DNA of 12,847 bases. It comes from Desulfitobacterium sp. GTDB lineage: Bacteria > Bacillota > Desulfitobacteriia > Desulfitobacteriales > Desulfitobacteriaceae. A program made the translations under genes and the position numbers. Below, piece by piece: positions 1-5,943 of the stretch. Location: contig JAAZLD010000450.1 in the NCBI GenBank assembly GCA_012799495.1, positions 1-12,847 of the forward strand, given 5' to 3'. The notes under the pieces were generated by a model. The model did no database searches, had not been told where the DNA came from, and worked only from the letters and a program-made list of their open reading frames with translations. Every line of letters begins with the position of its first letter. Positions within the stretch are counted from its first letter, which is position 1.

Positions 1-110
1 ATTTAATCGCTATATAATCTGTCATTATAAATAATCATTATCTAAATAAGTCTTTATACTTTAAACTTTACAATTTAATCCTTGTGTTTGTTCCAATCAA
101 GACCTTCTGA

Positions 111-150
111 AAAGTAAAGATTCCGTTTTAGGTTTCTTTACTTTTTTATT
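111..150 (+). terminator. Rho-independent terminator of a gene left of the window
   Basis: AAAGTAAAGA at 111-120 is perfectly complementary to TCTTTACTTT at 135-144, giving a 10-bp stem with a 14-nt loop, followed by a T-rich run on the + strand. The stem is AT-rich and therefore weak. It would end a + strand transcript that enters from outside the window. Confidence 0.55.
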
Positions 151-154
151 TAGC

Positions 155-190
155 CTATAAAAAATAAGACCCTGCCGATTACGACAGGGG
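155..190 (-). terminator. Hairpin with minus-strand U-tract, possible terminator
   Basis: Bases 170-177 pair with 182-189 around an ATTA loop, with one C-A mismatch. Read on the minus strand the hairpin is followed by TCTTATTTTTTATAGG, a typical terminator shape. No minus-strand gene lies directly upstream of it: the nearest is the desulfurase gene ending at 756, with the + strand YmaF gene between. It may stop read-through antisense transcription, or be a remnant. Confidence 0.4.
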
Positions 191-420
191 AAGAAAAATA
201 TATCTTCAAAGGAGGCTAAAAGGAAAAGGTATGGTTATATAATAGCCTACAAAAGTGAGGATTATGTAGCCAGAATGTGAACTATTTGTGAAATTTTGTT
301 TAGGTAAGATTATCTATCCCATTTTATACCATCTCTTGTATCCTGCACATATCCTATATTGTCGGCTACTATCTTTTTATCTTAATTAAATTCCAGGAGG
401 ATAATATAGGGGGTGAATTC

Positions 421-717
421 ATGGAATTACACCATGTGCATTATTATGAGACGATAACTTCCCAGGCCAGAGAGCATGTTCATGGTATGGGTGGTGTCAC
501 TAGTCCAAGCATTCCTTATGGTAATTCTCATGTTCATTGCTATGGAGGAGTTACCACCTACGATCGTGAACACATTCATCACTATCAAGGTTATACAGGT
601 CCTGCAATTCCTAATCCAACGGGAGGCCATACCCATTGCTTAAATGGTGCCACAAGCTGCGATTTGGACCATATCCACAATTATGGTACCCAGACTAGTA
701 ATGAAGTCTGCCAGTAA
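421..717 (+). CDS. YmaF family histidine-rich protein
   Basis: A 98-residue protein made of three tandem units of about 32 residues (from residues 5, 37 and 70). Each unit carries two H-x-H motifs 14 residues apart (5-7/19-21, 37-39/51-53, 70-72/84-86), usually followed by a Y/G-G-V/A-T-S turn. This H-[VI]-H...GxT pattern is that of the YmaF family of Firmicutes, whose function is not established. Cysteines follow the motif in two units (C40, C73), with further C80 and C97. There is no signal peptide or membrane segment, so it is probably cytoplasmic. The ATG start follows GGGGGTGA at good spacing. It converges with the desulfurase gene and lies near a nickel enzyme. The clustered histidines suggest metal binding, which is inference. 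Family assignment is fairly sure, role unknown. Confidence 0.8.
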   Translation: MELHHVHYYETITSQAREHVHGMGGVTSPSIPYGNSHVHCYGGVTTYDREHIHHYQGYTGPAIPNPTGGHTHCLNGATSCDLDHIHNYGTQTSNEVCQ

Positions 718-755
718 GCATCTGGTACTCTATTTTGATGTTTTTTATGAAAGTT

Positions 756-2117
756 CTAATGTGGTGGGGCGGCGACAGCCCCACTCCATGTCTTCTTTCT
801 CACAATTTTACTTAAAACATCCATCAAACGATCTATTTCCTCTTTAGTGTTATATAAACCAAAACTTAGCCTGACCATACCTGGCTGGGGTAAAGTGGGA
901 TTATAAAGATGCATTTCCATTTGCTCTCTAGATATATTTAAAAGCCTTTGCACATAAGGCTGGGCACAGAAGCAACCATTGCGCACAGAGATTCCCCCCT
1001 CTTGAGCGAGGAATTCTGCTACATCTTGATGATACATTCCTGCCACATTAAAAGAAATTACACCAATTCGCTGGGATAGTTGCTCTTTGTTGAGAGGGAT
1101 TCCCCCATAAAAATACAGCCCTCCCAACCATCTAAGCTTTTCATAAGTATATGCCAGTAATTCTTCTTCATGGGATTGAATCCTTTTCATACCTATAGCA
1201 GTGAGAGTACGTATAGCTGCTAACAATGCCACAACCCCCATTAAGTTAGGAGTCCCTGCTTCCTCCCGCTGTGGTGCTTCATACCAGATTACTCTATCGG
1301 GGGTAACTATACGAGCTGTACCTCCACCAGTATAATCAGGTGCCCCTTCTTCAAAGGTCTCACGAGGTCCGATCAATACTCCTGCACCAAAGGGAGCATA
1401 CATTTTGTGGCCTGAAAAAGCCAGATAGTCGATATGTCCTAAATAATTAGAAGGGCCCATATTTACTGGAGCGTGGGGAACTAACTGAGCACCATCGACA
1501 CAAATTTTCGCTCCATAGCGGTGAGCTATTTCCGCTATCTGGTGGATATGGTTCCGGTGACCTGTTACATTAGATGCCCCGGAAACAGTAACTAACTTTA
1601 CCAAACCTTGATAACGTTCTAATTTAGTTTGCAGATCATCAAGTTTTAGACGTCCTTGTTCATCAATATCTATGTAATCGATCTTAAATTTTTCTCGCCA
1701 AGGCAAGAGGTTTGAATGATGTTCCATCCAAGTAGTTAAAACTATTCCATTTTTGTGTTTGCTATATAATCTATTAGCAAGTTTGTTCAAGGCTTCTGTG
1801 GTATTCTTAACAAAGATTACTGTATCCCTCTGATAATCTCCTCCTACAAACCTTAGGACTTCTTTGCGGGCCTGTTCATAGATTTCTGAAGAAATAATGG
1901 ATTTATAGCCAGTTCCACGATGGACAGAACCATAATGAGGAGCAAAACGACTGATTTCCTCCATGACTGACAATAATGGGGGAGTTGTAGCTCCATTATC
2001 AAAATTCACCCCTGGAATTGATGTCCCATCCCTTAAAGGTACAGGGGAATCTATACCTATAAATAGGTTTCGATAGTTATTCGTTCGATGGATTATAGGG
2101 AAAAAGCGAGAATTCAT
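756..2117 (-). CDS. Aminotransferase class V-fold PLP enzyme, cysteine desulfurase-like
   Basis: A 453-residue PLP enzyme of the class V (NifS/SufS/Csd) group, which removes sulfur from cysteine or selenium from selenocysteine. Visible marks: the start of the fold at NFDNGATTPP (38-47), EHHSN (132-136), the cofactor aspartate in CVDGAQ (D208), the Schiff-base lysine in FSGHKMY (K238), the GGG-containing loop near 264-266, REEAGTPN (284-291), and NGCFCAQP (380-387), where C384 aligns with the catalytic cysteine of SufS-type enzymes. C382 is an extra nearby cysteine. The length is above the usual 400-410 residues, partly from an N-terminal extension of about 35 residues. The ATG follows AGGGGG and AGAGG. 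It is divergent from the hydrogenase genes, so a role in Fe-S cluster supply is a fair guess. The exact substrate cannot be told. Confidence 0.88.
   Translation of the reverse strand: MNSRFFPIIHRTNNYRNLFIGIDSPVPLRDGTSIPGVNFDNGATTPPLLSVMEEISRFAPHYGSVHRGTGYKSIISSEIYEQARKEVLRFVGGDYQRDTVIFVKNTTEALNKLANRLYSKHKNGIVLTTWMEHHSNLLPWREKFKIDYIDIDEQGRLKLDDLQTKLERYQGLVKLVTVSGASNVTGHRNHIHQIAEIAHRYGAKICVDGAQLVPHAPVNMGPSNYLGHIDYLAFSGHKMYAPFGAGVLIGPRETFEEGAPDYTGGGTARIVTPDRVIWYEAPQREEAGTPNLMGVVALLAAIRTLTAIGMKRIQSHEEELLAYTYEKLRWLGGLYFYGGIPLNKEQLSQRIGVISFNVAGMYHQDVAEFLAQEGGISVRNGCFCAQPYVQRLLNISREQMEMHLYNPTLPQPGMVRLSFGLYNTKEEIDRLMDVLSKIVRKKTWSGAVAAPPH
764..784. repeat. GC-rich inverted repeat at the 3' end of the desulfurase gene
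   Basis: GTGGGGC at 764-770 pairs with GCCCCAC at 778-784 around a 7-nt loop. It lies inside the last codons of the desulfurase gene, in the gap between two convergent genes. The place suits a terminator, but no good T-run follows on either strand, so I call it only an inverted repeat with possible transcript-end function. Confidence 0.5.
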
Positions 2118-2156
2118 CCTCTAACCCCCTAAGTATATTAGGTTATATTTGCGGAG

Positions 2157-2200
2157 GGCATTTACCATAAACTGGGCATTTACTGTGCAGCATTTACCAT
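2157..2200. repeat. Three direct GCATTTAC repeats, operator-like
   Basis: Copies at 2157-2168 (GGCATTTACCAT), 2175-2186 (GGCATTTACTGT) and 2189-2200 (AGCATTTACCAT), with 18- and 14-bp steps. On the minus strand they read GTAAATGC and begin right after a TATAAT box, so they would cover the transcription start and early leader of the desulfurase gene. The position suits a repressor site. I do not recognise the motif. Confidence 0.5.
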
Positions 2201-2202
2201 GC

Positions 2203-2208
2203 ATTATA
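2203..2208 (-). promoter_or_regulatory. Candidate -10 box for the desulfurase gene
   Basis: TATAAT on the minus strand, about 85 bp before the ATG at 2117. There is no good -35 hexamer at 17 bp, but a T-rich tract lies just upstream (minus-strand sense). The nearby triple repeat supports a regulated promoter. Tentative. Confidence 0.35.
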
Positions 2209-2413
2209 TGTAAGAAAAAAGAAGTTGGTTATAGGTATAAACAGGTATTTCCTTCCTATCGGGAGCTATTTTCCAAACCTGTCTAATTTTGTCCCTTGCT
2301 AAATGACAGGATTCATGTTATTTTGTGTTAGTCAGGAAAAAGCCGCGCAAACCTGACATTGCGTAGACAGGTTCCTGGACGCAGGAATAATACCTAGTCT
2401 ATCTTGTTACCCA

Positions 2414-2479
2414 AAAGGGAAAAGGGAGTGTTGCTATAGCTACTTTAAAAGTAGTTCTGCAACACTCCCTTTTCCCTTT
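2414..2479. repeat. Perfect 21-bp inverted repeat with nested palindrome in its loop
   Basis: Bases 2414-2434 are exactly complementary to 2459-2479 (21 of 21). The 24-nt loop itself contains CTACTTT/AAAGTAG (2440-2446 and 2448-2454), so the whole element could form a cruciform or a very stable RNA hairpin. A short outer match, CTTGTT at 2403-2408 with AACAAG at 2501-2506, extends the symmetry. The arms are purine-rich on one side (AAAGGGAAAAGGGAG). No T-run follows on the + strand, so it is not a standard terminator. It ends 63 bp before the 5' edge of the hydrogenase ribosome binding site. Confidence 0.85.
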
Positions 2480-2542
2480 ATACAGAAGCTACTAAAGACG
2501 AACAAGGTATTTTTGAGATATTTTGGGAGACAATACCTCTTA

Positions 2543-2551
2543 AGGGAGGAG
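2543..2551 (+). promoter_or_regulatory. Ribosome binding site that fixes a TTG start
   Basis: AGGGAGGAG lies 6 nt before TTG at 2558. An upstream in-frame ATG at 2513 has no such site and would put 15 odd residues before the twin-arginine motif. The TTG start gives the expected short n-region M-L-N-R-R, so the TTG is preferred. Confidence 0.8.
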
Positions 2552-2557
2552 TATATT

Positions 2558-3697
2558 TTGTTAAATCGCCGTCAATTCCTCAAGCTTATTATTCAGGGGG
2601 CAGTTTTAGGGAATTTTATCAACCTAATCTCACCAGAATTAGAAAAGGCCTTAGCCCAAGGTGAAATCCGCAAACTTCCCATTATTATGATTGAAACTGG
2701 CACTTGTACTGGAGATAGTATTTCTTTAAATAATATATGGACACCAACCTTTTCTGATATCTTTAATAATATTACAGAGTGGAGATATGATTGGACTCTG
2801 AGCCAAGGTCAGGGAGATTTACTTCATCAAGTAATATTGGATACAGAAGAATCCAACACTGACTTTGTTTTACTGGTTCAAGGTTCTATAGTTCAGCAAG
2901 ATAAGGGAAATTACAACCATGTAGCTTTAGAAAATGGGAAGCTAATTACAGGGGTGGATATGGTTCGCCGACTTGGCTTGAAAGCTAAGTATGTAGTGGC
3001 CATTGGCTCCTGTGCTACTTACGGGGGGCCTGCCTCTGGCTATCCCAATCCCACTAATTCTACAGGTGTACAGAATATCTTGCCTGAACGCCGGGTGATT
3101 AACGTCTCCGGCTGCCCTGCTCATCCTGATTGGATCATGGGAACTCTCCTCCATCTAGCCTTATATGGTGAACCAGAGCTAGAAAAATTCGGACGACCAA
3201 AAATGTTCTATGGTGAAACTATCCACAATAACTGTCCCCGACGTCGGTATTACGATCAAGGAATCTTTGCTACAGATGTAGGTCAGAAAGAATGCCTTTA
3301 TCGTGTAGGGTGCAAAGGGCCCGTTACTTATGCCGATTGTCCTATTCGACAATGGAATGACCGATTTAACTGGCCTATTGGCTGCAACTCTCCTTGTATC
3401 GGCTGTACTGAACCTGGCTATCCCGATCTAATGGAACCCTTTACTAATCATTTTCCCGATATTCCTTTCCCTGGCGGTAGCCGTGCTACTACGGATCGGG
3501 TAGGACGAGGGATCTTAGGTCTAGCAGGTCTAGGAATAGGGAGTTATTTTCTAGCCTCACTTTATAAAGGAAGAATTCACCGAACTATGATCTCTTCTAC
3601 CTTAAAAAAGAAAGGTAAACTTAAGATTAGAAAAGTTGAAAAACCTCGTACATATTACCCGAAAAATAATCCTGATGCTAATAATTCTAATAACTAA
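2558..3697 (+). CDS. hyaA: [NiFe] hydrogenase small subunit, Tat-exported, membrane-anchored
   Basis: Electron-transfer subunit of a group 1-like uptake hydrogenase, 379 residues from TTG. It starts with a twin-arginine signal (NRRQFLK, 3-9) and hydrophobic stretch. Fe-S ligands by family alignment: distal cluster H223, C226, C246, C252; medial cluster C261, C280, C283; proximal cluster C50, C152 (GSCATYGG) and C186 (SGCPAHPDW). The fourth proximal ligand, normally Cys in CTGC, is Asp here (C50-T-G-D53). An additional C276 precedes the medial pair. A C-terminal membrane helix at about 317-337 is followed by a lysine/arginine-rich tail, which fits a cytoplasmic tail and an exported main domain. 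It is followed after 121 bp by the large subunit gene and then the cytochrome b gene, the hyaABC order. Identification is firm, the subgroup is not. The gene symbol is generic. Confidence 0.93.
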   Translation: MLNRRQFLKLIIQGAVLGNFINLISPELEKALAQGEIRKLPIIMIETGTCTGDSISLNNIWTPTFSDIFNNITEWRYDWTLSQGQGDLLHQVILDTEESNTDFVLLVQGSIVQQDKGNYNHVALENGKLITGVDMVRRLGLKAKYVVAIGSCATYGGPASGYPNPTNSTGVQNILPERRVINVSGCPAHPDWIMGTLLHLALYGEPELEKFGRPKMFYGETIHNNCPRRRYYDQGIFATDVGQKECLYRVGCKGPVTYADCPIRQWNDRFNWPIGCNSPCIGCTEPGYPDLMEPFTNHFPDIPFPGGSRATTDRVGRGILGLAGLGIGSYFLASLYKGRIHRTMISSTLKKKGKLKIRKVEKPRTYYPKNNPDANNSNN

Positions 3698-3818
3698 CAT
3701 ACTGAAACTCGTAAGGCAGTCTCATAACACTAACAACAGCACGACGAAAACCTTCAACCCTAACAATTAGTAATAATAACTCATAATAATTACTACTAAC
3801 TATCCACCTTACCAAGGA
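3698..3818 (+). other. Low-G, C-rich spacer between hydrogenase subunit genes
   Basis: This 121-bp gap is long for two subunits made in equal amounts. It is poor in G and relatively rich in C and A on the + strand: in 3721-3780 I count about 17 C and 4 G, and 3781-3810 has no G. Such a C-over-G stretch with little structure resembles Rho-binding regions. It may also simply be an unstructured leader for the large subunit. Confidence 0.35.
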
Positions 3819-3830
3819 GTGAGCTTCCTG
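3814..3830 (+). promoter_or_regulatory. Ribosome binding site and probable CTG start of the large subunit gene
   Basis: AAGGAG at 3814-3819 is the only Shine-Dalgarno sequence near the start. It overlaps GTG 3819 but sits 8 nt before CTG 3828. Starting at CTG gives an N-terminus (M-E-K-K-T-V-F-P-V-T-R) of the length usual for the family. No ATG lies in frame nearby. A CTG start is rare, so this remains a proposal. Confidence 0.45.
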
Positions 3831-5222
3831 GAAAAGAAAACAGTTTTCCCTGTAACTCGAATTCATAATCCCATGCTGCTTGAAGCATATTTAGAAAATG
3901 GTGTAATTCAAGATGCCTTTATCTCTGACACTTTATACCGGGGTTTTGAACAGATCCTGGAAAATCGCCCTGCCTTTGATATGCCTTATTATACCCAGCG
4001 AATCTGTGGAATTTGCTCTTCTGCCCATGCTATTACCGCAGCCTATGCGGTAGAACAAGCAATGGGAATACAAGTCCCTCCTAATGGTCATCTCCTACGA
4101 AACTTAATCGTTGGTAGCGATTTTTTACAAAACCATCTCCGCTATTTTTACCTTTTAAGTATGCCCGATTCTTTTCGCGGTCCAGATATACCACCCTTTT
4201 TACCCCATTTAGAAGGGGATCTTCGCTTAACTCCTGAGGAAGATAAAAAGATGACAGAGCATTATTTCCGAGCTATGGAAGTTGCCCGGTATGCTCATGC
4301 GGCCTTTGGAGTCTTTGGGGGAAAAGCCCCCCATGGTCATGGAATTATCCCTGGGGGCTGCACAATGGATATAGATGGTGATAAAATCAACCGCTTCCGA
4401 GGATATCTAGTTACTATCCTGGAATTTATCGAGAATGTAATGTTCCCTGATCTAGAGCTTCTCATTGAGCGCTATCCAGAATATATCCATTTAGGTAAGG
4501 GAAATGGTAACTTTCTCTCAGTAGGAGGCTTTCCAGATCCTTCAGGTAGTACCCTCTTTCAACATGGGGTAGTTCTGCAAGAAGAGTACTATCCCTTTGA
4601 TGAAAAACACATAACTGAAGAAGCTACCACAGCCTGGTATAAAGATCAGGAGCCTGCCCATCCATGGCAGCTTAAAACAGAACCAGATCGAGAACAACCT
4701 ATGGGGTATACCTGGATCAAAGCCCCTCGCTATCAAGGACATCCTGTAGAAGTAGGTCCCTTAGCTAGAGCAGTAATAGATAAGCAAAAAATTATTGGTT
4801 ATGGTACTTTAGGCCGTCATTATTCTCGGGTACAAGAAGCTAAAAAGATTGCTGAAGCTTGCTTTCAGTGGCTAGAACGATTAGTTCCTGGTGCTGAGAC
4901 TCTTAACACTAAAGTGGAGCAAGAGTCAGGTATAGGTGTTGGCTTCATGGAAGCCATGCGTGGAGCTTTAGGCCACTGGGTCAAGGTGGAAAAAGGAAGA
5001 GTTAAGCACTATCAGATTATCACTCCTTCCACCTGGAACTTTAGCTCCCGAGATGAACAAGGTGGCCGTAGTGTAGGAGAAGAAGCTATCCTAGGATTAA
5101 CTATTAAATGCCCGGAATTAAAAGAAGCTGGCCGGGTTCTTCGCTCTTTTGATCCCTGTTTTTCCTGTAGTGTTCATCTTATTGAAGGGGGAAATTTACG
5201 TACTTTTAAGATTCAGGTTTAA
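3819..5222 (+). CDS. hyaB: [NiFe] hydrogenase large (catalytic) subunit
   Basis: Catalytic subunit that splits H2 at a Ni-Fe(CN)2CO site; 467 residues if read from GTG 3819. Metal ligands are visible: RICGICSSAH (C63, C66) near the N-terminus and DPCFSCSVH (C447, C450, H453) near the C-terminus. Other family motifs: YRGFE (40-44), YTQRICG, EAMRGALGHW and TPSTWN. The 14 residues after H453 are the tail normally removed by a maturation endopeptidase, which is not encoded in this window. The usual N-terminal VTRIEGH reads VTRIHNP, so the conserved Glu is His16. At about 467 residues it is shorter than many group 1 large subunits (often 550 or more). AAGGAG (3814-3819) overlaps the GTG and is better placed for CTG at 3828, which would give M-E-K-K-T. 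Function firm, start uncertain. Confidence 0.93.
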   Translation: MSFLEKKTVFPVTRIHNPMLLEAYLENGVIQDAFISDTLYRGFEQILENRPAFDMPYYTQRICGICSSAHAITAAYAVEQAMGIQVPPNGHLLRNLIVGSDFLQNHLRYFYLLSMPDSFRGPDIPPFLPHLEGDLRLTPEEDKKMTEHYFRAMEVARYAHAAFGVFGGKAPHGHGIIPGGCTMDIDGDKINRFRGYLVTILEFIENVMFPDLELLIERYPEYIHLGKGNGNFLSVGGFPDPSGSTLFQHGVVLQEEYYPFDEKHITEEATTAWYKDQEPAHPWQLKTEPDREQPMGYTWIKAPRYQGHPVEVGPLARAVIDKQKIIGYGTLGRHYSRVQEAKKIAEACFQWLERLVPGAETLNTKVEQESGIGVGFMEAMRGALGHWVKVEKGRVKHYQIITPSTWNFSSRDEQGGRSVGEEAILGLTIKCPELKEAGRVLRSFDPCFSCSVHLIEGGNLRTFKIQV

Positions 5223-5287
5223 CACTGTTAAATATCTTGACTTGAACTTTTCTTGGATCAAAGTTAGGTAGATGGGGGAAGAAAAGT

Positions 5288-5932
5288 ATGCGGAAAACTT
5301 TGCAAAAGGAACTTACAAGAGCCAAAATAAACCTAAGTAAGGGATTTCCTTTACCGGTACGGATTTTTCATTGGGGATTCGCTTTTACTTTAACCGGTAT
5401 AATCCTAACGGGATTTATCCTTCATAAGCCTCTTCCATTTTTAGCCCTAACTTATAGCAAAATTTTTATTTATCATGTAATCTTCGGGTGGTTAGCCACT
5501 GCCTTTTTCATCTTTCGTCTAGTGGATATGTTAATTCGCAAAGATAAGACACTCTTACCTTCCTTAGGAGAGCTTAAGAATTTGCCTAAACTTCTTGCTT
5601 ACTATTTATTTTTACGGCCTTACAAACCACCTTCTGGACAATATAATATTGGCCAAAAGCTTATTTTCATATCCTGGCTAATCCTCTTCCCCTTTTTAGT
5701 ACTTCTCTCCCTTGGGTCTTATTTTGCAGGTCAGCATTTAGATTGGGTAGTTAAATTTATCGGTGGCCTTCAATATCTACGCATGACTAAATACCTTGGG
5801 GCTGTCTATTTTGTAGCTACTATCCTTCTGCATATTTACCTATCTCTAACAGAGGATCTTGCCAGTCTCCAATCTATGGTCACTGGTTATGAACAAAAAG
5901 AAAAAGCCCCTAAGAATAGGGACTTTTTATAA
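5288..5932 (+). CDS. hyaC: Hydrogenase b-type cytochrome subunit
   Basis: A 214-residue integral membrane protein of the hydrogenase/formate dehydrogenase cytochrome b family, which takes electrons from the small subunit and passes them to quinone. Four membrane helices are visible at about 25-46, 58-82, 124-146 and 168-188. Helix 1 starts with the family motif RIFHWGFA (H28), helix 2 has H63, and helix 4 has H182 in LLHIYLSLTED. The family normally has another heme-ligand His 14 residues before the last one; here that position is K168 (MTKYL). The ATG follows GGGGGAAG, 65 bp after the large subunit stop. The last ten codons form part of a terminator hairpin. Context and topology make the assignment firm; heme content is uncertain because of the K168 change. 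Confidence 0.88.
   Translation: MRKTLQKELTRAKINLSKGFPLPVRIFHWGFAFTLTGIILTGFILHKPLPFLALTYSKIFIYHVIFGWLATAFFIFRLVDMLIRKDKTLLPSLGELKNLPKLLAYYLFLRPYKPPSGQYNIGQKLIFISWLILFPFLVLLSLGSYFAGQHLDWVVKFIGGLQYLRMTKYLGAVYFVATILLHIYLSLTEDLASLQSMVTGYEQKEKAPKNRDFL
5901..5930 (+). terminator. Terminator overlapping the end of the cytochrome b gene
   Basis: Arm 5901-5912 pairs with 5917-5928 around an AGAA loop, with a single C-A mismatch, and ends in TTTTT. The hairpin lies within the last codons before the TAA at 5930-5932. Its A-run and T-run are symmetric, so it can also serve the convergent minus-strand gene ending at 5944. Confidence 0.75.
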
Positions 5933-5943
5933 ATCTTTAATTT

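Larger units (their letters stand above)
1..420. other. AT-rich intergenic region with two hairpins
   Basis: I see no credible coding sequence in these 420 bases. The content is strongly AT-rich. It holds a + strand terminator hairpin at 111-150, a second hairpin at 170-189 whose U-tract lies on the minus strand, and the leader of the YmaF-family gene. That leader contains the ribosome binding site GGGGGTGA just before 421. Several AT-rich hexamers could act as a promoter for that gene (for example around 340-400), but none is close enough to consensus with correct spacing for me to call it. Confidence 0.6.
2118..2557. other. Divergent control region between desulfurase and hydrogenase genes
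   Basis: No protein gene is seen in these 440 bases. From left to right they hold a -10 box for the desulfurase gene with three GCATTTAC repeats beside it, a stretch rich in short CCTG/CAGG inverted repeats (2276-2385) that could fold as RNA on the + strand, a long perfect inverted repeat (2414-2479), and the hydrogenase ribosome binding site at 2543-2551. I could not find a convincing sigma-70 or sigma-54 promoter for the hydrogenase genes. Confidence 0.6.

Noticed and set aside
644..847. Open frame of 67 codons on the + strand after the YmaF gene.
   Set aside because: It overlaps both neighbouring genes in other frames, has no ribosome binding site and shows no family features.
2340..2385. 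Resemblance to a c-di-GMP-I (GEMM) riboswitch: GCAAACC followed later by GGACGCA.
   Set aside because: The second helix with its tetraloop receptor and the spacing of the conserved blocks are not present, so the match is probably by chance.
2513..2557. ATG at 2513 as start of the hydrogenase small subunit.
   Set aside because: No ribosome binding site precedes it, the real one lies inside this stretch, and the twin-arginine motif would be moved inward by 15 residues.
3819..5222. Possible selenocysteine ([NiFeSe]) form of the hydrogenase.
   Set aside because: The C-terminal motif DPCFSCSVH has ordinary cysteine codons and no in-frame TGA is present.
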